Of a DNA stretch of 64,000 bases, positions 17,956 to 27,078 are shown piece after piece. The DNA is from Streptomyces sp. NBC_01142 (GTDB lineage: Bacteria > Actinomycetota > Actinomycetes > Streptomycetales > Streptomycetaceae). The stretch spans positions 558,001 to 622,000 of the forward strand of contig NZ_JAPEOR010000003.1 in assembly GCF_026341125.1 (NCBI RefSeq). Reading direction: 5' to 3'. The first letter of the stretch is position 1. Each line of letters opens with the position of its first letter. The notes under the pieces were generated by a model, which saw only the letters and a program-made list of their open reading frames with translations, did no database searches and was not told where the DNA came from. The position numbers and the translations under genes are program-made.

Positions 17956-19125
17956 ATGCCGAGCCGAACCGACATCCAGGCCGTCAAGGCCGCCCTCAGG
18001 ACCCAGACCGTGGAGACGGCTTCCTGGGCGTACGCGAACTCGGGCACCCGCTTCAAGGTCTTCGCCCAGCGCGGCGTCCCCCGCACCCCCCAGGAGAAGC
18101 TGGACGATGCCGCCCAGGTGCACCGCCACACGGGCGCGGCGCCGACGGTCGCCCTGCACATCCCGTGGGACAGGGCGGACGACTACGCGGCCCTGGCGAA
18201 GTACGCCGAGCAGCGCGGGCTGCGGCTCGGCGCGATCAACGCCAATGTGTTCCAGGACGACGCCTACAAGCTCGGCAGCGTGTGCCATCCCGAGGCCGCG
18301 GTCCGCCGCAAGGCGCTGGACCATCTGCTGGAGTGCGTCGACATCATGGACGCCACCGGCTCGCGCGATCTCAAGCTGTGGTTCTCGGACGGCACCAACT
18401 ACCCGGGCCAGGACGACATCCGGGCCCGTCAGAACCGGCTCGCCGAAGCCCTGGCCGCGGTGTACGAACGGCTCGGCAACGACCAGCGGATGCTGCTGGA
18501 GTACAAGCTCTTCGAGCCCGCCTTCTACACCATGGACGTGCCCGACTGGGGCACGGCGTACGCGCACTGCCTCACCCTGGGAGAGAAGGCGCAGGTCGTC
18601 GTGGACACCGGCCACCACGCACCGGGGACGAACATCGAGTTCATCGTCGCCCTGCTCCTGCGGGAGGGGAAGCTCGGGGGTTTCGATTTCAACTCCCGCT
18701 TCTACGCGGACGACGACCTCATGGTCGGTGCCGCGGACCCGTTCCAGCTCTTCCGGATCATGTACGAAGTGATCCGCGGCGGCGGCTTCACTCCGGAAGT
18801 CGCCTTCATGCTCGACCAGTGCCACAACATCGAGGCGAAGATCCCGGCGATCATCCGCTCCGTCATGAACGTCCAGGAGGCCACGGCCAAGGCGCTGCTC
18901 GTCGACCGTACGGCGCTTCAGGCCGCGCAGCGCTCCGGGGATGTCCTGGCAGCCAACGCGGCCCTGATGGACGCCTATGCCACTGATGTCCGCCCGCTGC
19001 TCGCCGAGGTGCGCGAGGAACGGGGCATCGATCCCGACCCGGTCGCCGCGTACCACCGCTCCGGCTGGGCCCAGAAGATCATCGACGAACGGGTGGGCGG
19101 CACCCAGGCCGGATGGGGAGCGTGA
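17956..19125 (+). CDS. rhaI: L-rhamnose isomerase
   Basis: Converts L-rhamnose to L-rhamnulose, the first cytoplasmic step of rhamnose catabolism. The 389-residue protein matches the RhaI-type (xylose-isomerase-like TIM barrel) enzymes: AYANSGTRFKVFAQRG at the N-terminus, HIPWDRADDYA, LKLWFSDGTNYPGQDD, LEYKLFEPAFY, VVVDTGHHAPGTNIEFI and FDFNSRFYADDDLMVG, which hold the metal-binding acidic and His residues. ATG at 17956 is chosen over the GTGs at 17947 and 17950 because ACGGGAG precedes it at good spacing. It begins a three-gene operon with the aldolase-dehydrogenase and rhaB. Confidence 0.95.
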   Translation: MPSRTDIQAVKAALRTQTVETASWAYANSGTRFKVFAQRGVPRTPQEKLDDAAQVHRHTGAAPTVALHIPWDRADDYAALAKYAEQRGLRLGAINANVFQDDAYKLGSVCHPEAAVRRKALDHLLECVDIMDATGSRDLKLWFSDGTNYPGQDDIRARQNRLAEALAAVYERLGNDQRMLLEYKLFEPAFYTMDVPDWGTAYAHCLTLGEKAQVVVDTGHHAPGTNIEFIVALLLREGKLGGFDFNSRFYADDDLMVGAADPFQLFRIMYEVIRGGGFTPEVAFMLDQCHNIEAKIPAIIRSVMNVQEATAKALLVDRTALQAAQRSGDVLAANAALMDAYATDVRPLLAEVREERGIDPDPVAAYHRSGWAQKIIDERVGGTQAGWGA

Positions 19126-19130
19126 AGACG

Positions 19131-21170
19131 ATGGCCGAGAACCCCGCGGCAGAGGCGCTGTTGGAGCGCTCGCACCGGCTCGGAGCCGACCCGCGCAACA
19201 CCAACTTCGCCGGTGGCAACACCTCCGCCAAGGGCACCGCCACCGATCCGGTCAGCGGCACGGACGTCGCGCTGATGTGGGTCAAGGGCTCCGGCGGTGA
19301 CCTCGGCACGCTGACGGCCGGCGGACTGGCGGCCCTGCGGCTGGACCGGCTGCGCGCGCTCACCGCCGTGTACCCGGGTGTGGAGCGCGAGGACGAGATG
19401 GTCGCCGCCTTCGACTACTGCCTGCACGGCCGGGGCGGAGCCGCTCCCTCGATCGACACGGCCATGCACGCTCTGGTGGACGCCGCGCATGTCGACCATC
19501 TCCACCCGGACTCCGGGATCGCGCTGGCATGCGCGGCCGACGGCGAGGCGCTGACCGAGGAGTGCTTCGGCGACCGAGTGGTATGGGTGCCCTGGCGGCG
19601 GCCCGGTTTCCAGCTGGGACTGGACATCGCGGCCGTGAAGCGGGCCCACCCCGAGGCGACCGGCTGTGTGCTGGGCGGCCACGGCATCACCGCGTGGGGA
19701 GCGACCTCCGAGGAGTGCGAGCGCAACTCACTGCACATCATCCGTACCGCCGAGGCGTTCCTTTCAGAGCGCGGCAAACCCGAGCCCTTCGGTCCGGTGC
19801 TCGACGGGTACGAGCCGCTTCCGCCTGCCGAGCGGCGTGCGCGGGCCGCCGCGCTCGCCCCCGTGATCCGGGGGCTCGCCTCCCAGGACCGGCCGCAGGT
19901 GGGGCACTTCACCGATGCCGACGGGGTGCTGGACTTCCTGTCCCGTACGGAGCATCCACGGCTGGCGGCGCTCGGCACCTCGTGCCCCGACCACTTCCTG
20001 CGGACGAAGGTGCGGCCGCTGGTCCTCGACCTGGCCCCGACGGCCCCGCCGGAGCAGGCGTTCGCCCGTCTGAAGGAGCTTCATCAGGAGTACCGCGCGC
20101 AGTACCGGGCGTACTACGAGCGGCACGCCGACGACCGGTCCCCGGCCATGCGCGGCGCCGACCCGGCGATCGTCCTGGTTCCGGGCGTGGGGATGTTCTC
20201 CTTCGGCAGGGACAAGCAGACCGCGCGGGTCGCGGGCGAGTTCTACGTCAACGCCGTCAAGGTGATGCGCGGCGCCGAGGCGGTCTCCTCGTACGCGCCG
20301 ATCGAGGAGTCCGAGAAGTTCCGCATCGAGTACTGGGAGTTGGAGGAGGCCAAACTCCGGCGGATGCCGAAGCCCAGGGCACTTGCTGCCCGGGTCGCCC
20401 TGGTGACGGGCGCCGGGTCCGGCATCGGCCGGGCCATTGCGCACCGGCTGGTCGCCGAGGGGGCGTGTGTCGTCGTCGCGGATCGCTCCGGGGACAGTGC
20501 GCGGAGTGTGGCCGAGGAACTGGGCGGCCCCGACGTGGCGGTCCCCGTGATCGTCGATGTGACGAGCGAGCGGCAGATCGCCGCCGCGTTCGCCGCCGCC
20601 CATCTCGCCTTCGGCGGCGTCGATCTGGTGGTGAACAACGCGGGGATCTCCATCTCCAAGCCGCTTCTGGAGACCTCGGCCGAGGACTGGGACCTCCAGC
20701 ACGACATCATGGCGCGGGGATCGTTCCTGGTCTCGCGCGAGGCGGCGCGGACGATGACCGCCCAGGGGCGGGGTGGTGACATCGTCTACATCGCGTCGAA
20801 GAACGGCGTCTTCGCGGGCCCCAACAACATCGCGTACGGGGCCACGAAGGCAGATCAGGCGCATCAGGTGCGCCTGTTGGCAGCCGAGTTGGGTGAGCAC
20901 GGAATCCGTGTCAACGGCGTGAACCCGGACGGTGTGGTGCGCGGCTCGGGCATCTTCTCGGGCGGCTGGGGCGCTCAGCGCGCCGCCCTGTACGGAGTCG
21001 AGGAGGACAAGCTCGGTGAGTTCTACGCCCAGCGCACCCTCCTCAAGCGGGAGGTGCTCCCCGAGCATGTCGCGAACGCGGTCTTCGCACTGACCGGCGG
21101 CGACCTGTCGCACACCACCGGCCTGCACATCCCGGTCGACGCGGGTGTCGCGGCCGCCTTCCTCCGCTGA
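19131..21170 (+). CDS. Bifunctional rhamnulose-1-phosphate aldolase / short-chain (lactaldehyde) dehydrogenase
   Basis: A 679-residue fusion. The N-terminal half is a class II aldolase/adducin domain (GGNTSAKG, DHLHPDSG zinc-ligand region near residue 125, GGHGITAWG) that splits rhamnulose-1-phosphate to DHAP and L-lactaldehyde. From about residue 420 follows a short-chain dehydrogenase with the nucleotide motif VTGAGSGIGRA, NNAG and catalytic YGATKA, oxidising lactaldehyde to lactate. This corresponds to the RhaEW type. ATG at 19131 is preferred since GGGGAG precedes it by ten bases, whereas the overlapping GTG at 19122 is too close to that site. Confidence 0.93.
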   Translation: MAENPAAEALLERSHRLGADPRNTNFAGGNTSAKGTATDPVSGTDVALMWVKGSGGDLGTLTAGGLAALRLDRLRALTAVYPGVEREDEMVAAFDYCLHGRGGAAPSIDTAMHALVDAAHVDHLHPDSGIALACAADGEALTEECFGDRVVWVPWRRPGFQLGLDIAAVKRAHPEATGCVLGGHGITAWGATSEECERNSLHIIRTAEAFLSERGKPEPFGPVLDGYEPLPPAERRARAAALAPVIRGLASQDRPQVGHFTDADGVLDFLSRTEHPRLAALGTSCPDHFLRTKVRPLVLDLAPTAPPEQAFARLKELHQEYRAQYRAYYERHADDRSPAMRGADPAIVLVPGVGMFSFGRDKQTARVAGEFYVNAVKVMRGAEAVSSYAPIEESEKFRIEYWELEEAKLRRMPKPRALAARVALVTGAGSGIGRAIAHRLVAEGACVVVADRSGDSARSVAEELGGPDVAVPVIVDVTSERQIAAAFAAAHLAFGGVDLVVNNAGISISKPLLETSAEDWDLQHDIMARGSFLVSREAARTMTAQGRGGDIVYIASKNGVFAGPNNIAYGATKADQAHQVRLLAAELGEHGIRVNGVNPDGVVRGSGIFSGGWGAQRAALYGVEEDKLGEFYAQRTLLKREVLPEHVANAVFALTGGDLSHTTGLHIPVDAGVAAAFLR

Positions 21171-21213
21171 CCCCTGGCCACCCACCCCTGGCCACTGACT
21201 CTGCGAGGTGTAC

Positions 21214-22728
21214 GTGCCCAGAACCGGTCCCCTCTCCTTCGCCGCGGTCGACCTCGGCGCGTCCAGCGGGCGTGTGATGCTGGGCCGCGTCGGCCCCGGC
21301 GTAGTGGAGCTGACCGAAGTGCACCGGTTCCCGAACCGCCCGGTCAGGATCTGCACCACTCTGCACTGGGACATCCTCGCCCTCTACCGTGGCGTACTCG
21401 ACGGGCTGCGCGCCGCGGCCGCCGCGACGGGCGGGCGGCTCGCGGGCGTCGGCGTCGACAGCTGGGCCGTCGACTACGGACTGCTGGACTCCGGCGGCGA
21501 GCTCCTCGGCAATCCGGTGCACTACCGGGACGGGCGGACCCACGGGATGGCGGAGAAGGCAGCCGCCGTACTGCCGCCGGACGACCTGTACGCCGCGACC
21601 GGGGTGCAGTATCTGCCGTTCAACACGGTCTATCAGCTGGTCGCGGCTCGGGGCAGCCCTCAACTGGCCGCCGCCGAACAGCTGTTGCTGATCCCCGATC
21701 TCATCACCTACTGGCTCACCGGCCGGGCGGGGACGGAGATCACCAATGCCTCCACGACCCAGCTGATCGACCCCCGTACCCGGGACTGGTCCGGTGTCGT
21801 CGCCGAACGGCTGGGGATCGATCTCTCCCTGTTCCCTCCGCTCTGCGGGCCCGGCGACCGGGCGGGCACGCTCCTGCCGGAGGTACTGGCCGAGACCGGG
21901 CTCACCGGGCCGGTGCCGGTGACCGTGGTCGGCTCGCACGACACCGCGTCGGCCGTCGTCGGCGTCCCTGCCCAGGGCGACGACTTCGCGTACATCTGCA
22001 CCGGCACCTGGTCGCTCGCCGGACTCGAACTGCCCGCCCCGCTCATCGGAGAGGAGAGCCGGCGCGCCAACTTCACCAATGAACTCGGCGTCGACGGAAC
22101 GGTCCGCTATCTGCGCAACATCATGGGGCTGTGGCTGCTCCAGGAGTGCCTGCGCACCTGGGAGGCGGCAGGCCGGCCACGGGATCTCGGTGCCCTGCTC
22201 GACGAAGCGTCCTCGGTGCGGGCACTGCGTTCGGTGGTGGACGCGAATGACCCGGCGTTCCTCGCCCCTGGAGACATGCCGCGCCGGATCGCCGACGCCT
22301 GCGTACGGACGGGGCAGCCCGCTCCCCGCACCGAGGCCGAGACCGCGCGCTGCGTGCTGGACTCGCTCGCGCTGGCCCACCGGCGGGCGGTCGACGACGC
22401 CCGCCGGCTGTCCGGACGTACGGTCACAACCGTGCACATCGTCGGTGGCGGTGCACTCAGCCCGCTGCTGTGCCGGCTGACGGCCGACGCGACCGGCCTG
22501 CCGGTGGTCGCCGGACCGGCGGAAGCGGCGGCGCTCGGTAACGTCCTGGTGCAGGCGCGCGCGGCGGGTGCCGTGACCGGCGGGCTCGCCGAGCTGCGCG
22601 CCTTGCTGCGCGCCACCCAGGAGCTACGGAGATATGAGCCGGGAACCGGCGCCGGGAAGGAGCGGGAGGAGTGGAACGCCGCGGCATCCCGGATCACCGG
22701 GGCCGGGCAGTATTCCCTCGATGCGTAG
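21214..22728 (+). CDS. rhaB: Rhamnulokinase
   Basis: ATP-dependent kinase making rhamnulose-1-phosphate for the aldolase encoded just upstream. The 504-residue FGGY protein has rhamnulokinase-specific features: FAAVDLGASSGRVMLG, GVDSWAVDYGLLD, GSHDTASAVVGVP, ICTGTWSLAGLELPAP, and the C-terminal VGGGALSPLLCRLTAD. GTG at 21214 (Val-Pro-Arg start) follows GCGAGGT with good spacing; the GTG at 21208 overlaps that site. The gene completes the isomerase-aldolase-kinase set. Confidence 0.93.
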   Translation: MPRTGPLSFAAVDLGASSGRVMLGRVGPGVVELTEVHRFPNRPVRICTTLHWDILALYRGVLDGLRAAAAATGGRLAGVGVDSWAVDYGLLDSGGELLGNPVHYRDGRTHGMAEKAAAVLPPDDLYAATGVQYLPFNTVYQLVAARGSPQLAAAEQLLLIPDLITYWLTGRAGTEITNASTTQLIDPRTRDWSGVVAERLGIDLSLFPPLCGPGDRAGTLLPEVLAETGLTGPVPVTVVGSHDTASAVVGVPAQGDDFAYICTGTWSLAGLELPAPLIGEESRRANFTNELGVDGTVRYLRNIMGLWLLQECLRTWEAAGRPRDLGALLDEASSVRALRSVVDANDPAFLAPGDMPRRIADACVRTGQPAPRTEAETARCVLDSLALAHRRAVDDARRLSGRTVTTVHIVGGGALSPLLCRLTADATGLPVVAGPAEAAALGNVLVQARAAGAVTGGLAELRALLRATQELRRYEPGTGAGKEREEWNAAASRITGAGQYSLDA

Positions 22729-22775
22729 CCCTTCCAGCCGTTGCGCGCCGGTGTTCGCTCGCTAACGTGTCCCTT

Positions 22776-23153
22776 GTGACAGGTGTAATCGGGACAGAAG
22801 CCGCATTGGTCGTCCGGTTCAACGACAGCATCAACGGCCGGGACATCGACGGTCTCGCATGCCTGATGTCGGACGACCACATCTTCATCGACATGGAGGG
22901 AGGGGTTTTCGCGGGGAAGCAGAACTGTCTCCATGCGTGGCGGGATTTCTTCTCCGCGTTCCCCGACTACCGCAACGTCTTCGTCTCCCTCACACTGCAG
23001 GGCAACGTCGTCACCGTCGTCGGGCACTCCATGTGCTCGGAACCGGCCCTTGCCGGACCGGCTCTGTGGACCGCCACGATCCGGGACGGCGAGGTCGCCG
23101 AGTGGCGTGTCTTCGCGGACTCGACGGAGATCCGCGAGCAACTGGGGGTCTAG
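22776..23153 (+). CDS. SnoaL/NTF2-like small protein
   Basis: About 125 residues with an NTF2-like fold pattern: VVRFNDSINGRDIDGLACLMSDDHIFID, a hydrophobic pocket segment, and WTATIRDGEVAEWRVFADS near the end. Family members are steroid isomerases, polyketide cyclases or non-enzymatic binding proteins; nothing here selects one. The start is uncertain: GTG at 22776 keeps the domain complete but lacks a strong ribosome-binding site. The 3' end overlaps the convergent GH15 stop by four bases. Confidence 0.75.
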   Translation: MTGVIGTEAALVVRFNDSINGRDIDGLACLMSDDHIFIDMEGGVFAGKQNCLHAWRDFFSAFPDYRNVFVSLTLQGNVVTVVGHSMCSEPALAGPALWTATIRDGEVAEWRVFADSTEIREQLGV

Positions 23154-25003
23154 CGAACCGGATCCGGTCCCACGGCTTCGGCCTTGTCCAGTTCTTCGTC
23201 CAGCGCCATGGCTGCCGTGATGAGGGACAGATGGGTGAATGCCTGAGGGAAGTTGCCCAGTTGCTCTCCCGCCGGGCCGATCTCCTCGGCGAAAAGACCG
23301 ACATGGTTGGCGTAGGTGAGCATCTTCTCGAAGGCGTAGCGTGCCTCGTCGACCCGCCCCGCGCGGGCGAGAGCCTCCACGAAGTGGAAGGTGCACAGGG
23401 TGAAGGTGCCCTCGGAGCCCTGCAGGCCGTCGGGGGAGGCGGACGGGTCGTAGCGGTAGACGAGACTGTCGGAGACCAGCTCGCGTTCGATGGCGTCGAG
23501 AGTGGAGAGCCAGCGCGGGTCCTTGGGCGAGAGGAACCCGACGAGCGGCATGAGCAGCAGTGAGGCATCCAGGACGTCGGCATCGTAGTGCTGGACGAAG
23601 GCCTGCTGCTTCTCACTCCAGCCGCGCTCCATCACCTGCATGAAGATCGCGTCGCGGGTGGCGGTCCAGCGGTCCAGGTTGGCGGGGCGCGCGTGCTCCC
23701 TGGCGAGGCGGATGACGCGGTCGAAGGCCACCCAGGACATCAGCCGGCTGTAGGTGAAGTTTTTGCGGCCGCCGCGGGTCTCCCAGATGCCTTCGTCGGG
23801 CCGGTCCCAGTGGTCGGCCAGCCAGTCCATGACGCCCCTGATGGCCTGCCAGCCCTGATAGCCGGCGGTCTCCGCGATGTCGGTTCCGTGAGCGATGGCG
23901 AACGCCGCCTCGCCGTAGATGTCCAACTGGAGCTGGTCGGCGGCTCCGTTGCCGATGCGTACGGGGAAGGATCCGCGGTAACCCTCGAAGTGGTCGAGCA
24001 GTTTCTCGTCGAGGCAGGGGTCACCGTCCACCCGGTACATGATCTGCAGTGGCTCGCCGGTCACGGTCGCGTCGGCGGCCACCCGCAGGCCGAGCCACCG
24101 GCGGAAGGCGTTGGCCTCTTCGGTGAAACCCAGTTCGGTCAGGGACCGTACGGACAGCGAGGCGTCCCGGATCCAGGTGTAGCGGTAGTCCCAGTTGCGC
24201 TCGCCGCCGATCTGTTCGGGCAGTCCCGCGGTGGCTGCGGCGATCGGTGCACCACTGGGTGCGTAGGTGAGCAGTTTGAGTGTGATGGCCGAGCGGTTGA
24301 CGGTCTGCCGCCAGCGGCCTCGGTACCGGGACGTGCGCAGCCATCGGTGCCAGAACTGGACGGTCGCCAGCAAAGTGGCCTTGGCTGTCTCGGCGGTGAG
24401 GGGTTCGGGCGGCTCTCCGCCGGCGGCGCAGGCGGTCAGTACGACGGCGGCGGCTTCTCCCGCCCCGAGTGTGACGGTGCCCAGGACGTCGTTGCCGTTG
24501 GCGTGGTCGGTGCTCAGTGGTGTCGTGCTCTGCAGGTGCACATCGAGGCCCGCACCGGTGAAGACGGCGGCGTCGCCCGACTCGGTCAGGGTGAGTGTGT
24601 GCGGGGCACGGCCGTAGTCGAAGCGAGGTCTGCACTCCACGGTGAACCGCACGCTGCCCCGCATCACTCGCATCAGCCGGAAGATACGGTGCCGGTCCGT
24701 CGCGGTTTCGGGGGTGTCCACCGGCATGAAGTCGACGATCTCGCCCACTCCTTCGGTGGTGAGGAAGCGAGTGATCAGGACTGCGGTGTCGGGGGAGTAG
24801 AGCTGGGTGACCCGGGCGTCCGGATGGTCGGCCGTGATCCGGAAAGTGCCGCCGCGCTCTTGGTCGAGCAGGGCGGCGAAGATGCTGGGCGAGTCGAATC
24901 GCGGCGCGCAGAACCAGTCGATGGCCCCGTCGGAAGACACCAGGGCGGCGGTCTGCAGGTCGCCGATCATCCCGTGGTCGGCGATGGGCGGGTAGTCGCG
25001 CAT
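23150..25003 (-). CDS. Glycoside hydrolase family 15 protein (glucoamylase/trehalase-like)
   Basis: A 617-residue intracellular GH15 enzyme. It has the N-terminal beta-sandwich (MRDYPPIADHGMIGDLQTAA, then DGAIDWFCAPRFDSPSIFA) and the (alpha/alpha)6 barrel. Conserved barrel signatures are GGERNWDYRYTWIRDASL, IWETRGGRKNFTYSRLMSW with the acid-catalyst Glu, and GLFAEEIGPAGEQLGNFPQ with the base Glu. Bacterial homologues of this form in actinomycetes include trehalases; glucoamylase activity is the alternative. ATG at 25003 is backed by GGAGGAGGG. No signal peptide. Confidence 0.92.
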   Translation of the reverse strand: MRDYPPIADHGMIGDLQTAALVSSDGAIDWFCAPRFDSPSIFAALLDQERGGTFRITADHPDARVTQLYSPDTAVLITRFLTTEGVGEIVDFMPVDTPETATDRHRIFRLMRVMRGSVRFTVECRPRFDYGRAPHTLTLTESGDAAVFTGAGLDVHLQSTTPLSTDHANGNDVLGTVTLGAGEAAAVVLTACAAGGEPPEPLTAETAKATLLATVQFWHRWLRTSRYRGRWRQTVNRSAITLKLLTYAPSGAPIAAATAGLPEQIGGERNWDYRYTWIRDASLSVRSLTELGFTEEANAFRRWLGLRVAADATVTGEPLQIMYRVDGDPCLDEKLLDHFEGYRGSFPVRIGNGAADQLQLDIYGEAAFAIAHGTDIAETAGYQGWQAIRGVMDWLADHWDRPDEGIWETRGGRKNFTYSRLMSWVAFDRVIRLAREHARPANLDRWTATRDAIFMQVMERGWSEKQQAFVQHYDADVLDASLLLMPLVGFLSPKDPRWLSTLDAIERELVSDSLVYRYDPSASPDGLQGSEGTFTLCTFHFVEALARAGRVDEARYAFEKMLTYANHVGLFAEEIGPAGEQLGNFPQAFTHLSLITAAMALDEELDKAEAVGPDPVR

Positions 25004-25235
25004 CGGGGTTCTCCCTCCTCCTGAGCCGATGCCCGTCGGCGGACCACCGGCTCGAGAACGCATCACTGGCCATGACTATTGGCACTCATTTATGCACATA
25101 CCGTCATGTATGTGTGCACGCTATGACCGTGGACGCCGATGTGCAACGCATGCGTCGCCCTTCGTGAGCCTCGCTCTCGCGAGCGTCCCCTTTCGTGAGC
25201 CTCCTTTCGGGAACCGCCGGTCCGGTCCGGGCGGG
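25004..25235 (-). promoter_or_regulatory. GH15 upstream region with inverted repeat
   Basis: The inverted repeat CACATAC (25095-25101) and GTATGTG (25108-25114) with a 6-nt spacer lies 90-110 bases upstream of the GH15 start and may be an operator. Further upstream the sequence CCTTTCGTGAGCCTC is nearly duplicated (around 25159 and 25189). Confidence 0.45.
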
Positions 25236-25787
25236 CTACTGGGCATCCGGGCCCTGTGCGCGCACCTCCTGTACATGCTGGAGGGAGTCACGCAGATCGC
25301 TCAGCCAGGTGTCCGTGTTGCGCTGCACCAGTCGGACGCACCACGCCAGAGCGTCGCTGCGGCTTCGGGCGACGCCGCCGGCAATCAGGGTGTCGAGCAC
25401 CTGGCGTTCGGGCTGGCGCAGTCGTGTCATCACGGGTGCGGACACGGTGGTGTAGAGCGCTCGCCTGCCGCCGCATTCCACGCCCCACGAAACCTTGCGC
25501 CCGAACCGCTGCTCGGCGTCGCGGGCCACCGCGATGCGGTCGTCGCGCGTACGTTCCCGGAACTCCGCAATGCGCCCGTCCAGAGAAGCGTCGCGTTCCG
25601 CCTGGGACACCTGGGATGCCTCGGAAGTCGGGGATGCCTCTGCGTCGAGGTCGGGCTCCGGGATCCGGCCGATGACGGTGATCTCCTCACGGTCCACCGT
25701 CACCTCCAGGAGCTCGACGAACAGTCCGTCCGGCAGCCGCCCGGCGAACCAGTCGCGCAGCACCTTTTCCTGCTCGTTCGTAATCAT
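25236..25787 (-). CDS. Hypothetical protein with RHH-like C-terminus
   Basis: About 183 residues from the ATG at 25787 (MITNEQEKVLRDWFAG), which follows AT-rich spacer. Visible parts are an acidic N-terminal segment (LFVELLEVTVDREEITVIGRIPEP), a charged linker, and a helical C-terminal half. In that half, RQPERQVLDTLIAGGVA and RSRSDALAWCVRLVQRN resemble the dimerising helices of ribbon-helix-helix proteins. I recognise the pattern as a conserved Streptomyces hypothetical family but cannot name a function. Confidence 0.7.
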   Translation of the reverse strand: MITNEQEKVLRDWFAGRLPDGLFVELLEVTVDREEITVIGRIPEPDLDAEASPTSEASQVSQAERDASLDGRIAEFRERTRDDRIAVARDAEQRFGRKVSWGVECGGRRALYTTVSAPVMTRLRQPERQVLDTLIAGGVARSRSDALAWCVRLVQRNTDTWLSDLRDSLQHVQEVRAQGPDAQ

Positions 25788-25989
25788 GTAATCAAACTTA
25801 CGCCGCCAGGCGAGAGATGGAAGGGGGAAGGAAGAGGAAAAGGTCAGCCCACGGCGTAATGGCCAAGGACTCCTATCCGTGACCGGGATCCCGGCAGTGT
25901 CCACTTGCGGTTGCTTCGCTCCAGCGGACAGGAGCCCCGGGTCTGATGCCGGCGGAACCGCTCGTGCTGCTGCTTCTGGTCAGCATCCC

Positions 25990-26352
25990 TCGGGGGTGGG
26001 GTAGCGGTAGCAGTACCTGGCCGATGGCGGTTGGGGGGGGCGAGAGCTGCCGGCCACACGCTGATCAGCCCCCGCGAACTGCTCGGCCTGGCCGCTCTCG
26101 ACCCGCACACCCCGCGCCGCCCACCGGTCCAGGACGGCTCGATGGGTGAGGTCATCGAGTGGGCGGACGTGGCCGCCGATAGTGATGTGCCGGTTACCGA
26201 GGTCGACGTCGTCCAGTTGCATCATGCGGATCATCTTCGGTCGTGCTGCATGGGCGGCGGCCAGAGCCGTGATCAGCCGGACGTCGGGGCTTGTGGCGGT
26301 GGCGATCGCCTCGTCAATATCCGCTTGCCCGGCTCCGCGCCCCGGACGGCCG
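25990..26352 (-). pseudogene. Tyrosine-recombinase (integrase) fragment
   Basis: The minus frame reads AGQADIDEAIATATSPDVRL, ITALAAAHAARPKMIRMMQL and DDVDLGNRHITIGGHVRPLD in succession. This is the internal segment seen in Streptomyces XerD/C-type site-specific integrases, including the first catalytic-domain region around AAHAARP. Neither the N-terminal core-binding domain nor the C-terminal HxxR...Y active site is present, and similarity ends after THRAVLDRW. It is a remnant of an integrated element rather than a working gene. Confidence 0.6.
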
Positions 26353-26361
26353 GCCCGGCTG

Positions 26362-26559
26362 TGCCGCCGAGTCCGTCAGCGGCTACCAGGAGAGCAGCCG
26401 GTCCTGCTGTCCCAGGCGTTCGACCTGATGGTCCAGCAGACGGGTCTGGGCGTACGGGAGCTGGCCCAGGAACTCGCCCAGGAACTGGCCTGGACGCCGA
26501 CGCGGGTCAGGGAATTGCTGGGGATGCCGGACACCGGGCCGGTGCTACGGCTGGTGTGA
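26362..26559 (+). pseudogene. Fragment of an HTH-type regulatory protein
   Basis: The + frame ending at the TGA at 26559 carries VLLSQAFDLMVQQTGLGVREL and AWTPTRVRELLGMPDTGPVL, a helix-turn-helix-like tail seen in Streptomyces XRE/ImmA-IrrE-type proteins. ELAQ is duplicated once (ELAQELAQELAW). The upstream part of the frame is antisense to the integrase fragment and does not look like protein, so only the C-terminal end survives. Confidence 0.4.
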
Positions 26560-27078
26560 GAGACGTGCAGTCGGCGTTTCCGGCACGCCGGGGGCACCTC
26601 ACTCATCGCGTCATGCATGGTCCTGCCCCGCTGCCTCATCCCACGCGCGTGCCCATGGTGATCCACCAGCGTGATGAGAACTGACACGGCCTGATCCAGC
26701 AGGCCCTACACGGCACCGTGTGGCCGGTCCCTCGACGGGACCGGCCCACGTTGTCTCTGTGCCGGGGCATCGGGTGCCCAGCTCCTGGGGCCGCTGTGCA
26801 CCCGGTCCGGAGTTCTACTGGACCCGGCCGCAGCCGTCGTCGTCGCCGTCGACGATGTTGCAGAGCCGGAAGCGGACATCCAGCACATATTAGAAGTTCA
26901 GTGAGCGGGTGAGCGTTTGACCGCGAAGCACAGTCGCGAGGGGACCGACGACGGGGGGCCTGCTGCCTCTGCGCGACCTGCGGTGGACGCGGCCGCGGGA
27001 CGGCGGGACGATGGAAGCCCACTGCTGTCCGCTCAGCCCCTTCCCGCTAGCCCACGAGGCGATTTGCGAGGTGTGGTG
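26560..27078. other. Gene-free spacer in the decayed stretch
   Basis: No complete gene. A + frame ending with TGA near 26903 reads GVLLDPAAAVVVAVDDVAEP and continues to ILEVQ; it looks like a coding remnant but has no recognised family. The last 60 bases hold the leader of the following secreted-protein gene. Confidence 0.4.

Noticed and set aside
26000..26400. tRNA or att site beside the integrase fragment
   Set aside because: No cloverleaf or convincing att direct repeat could be found by eye.
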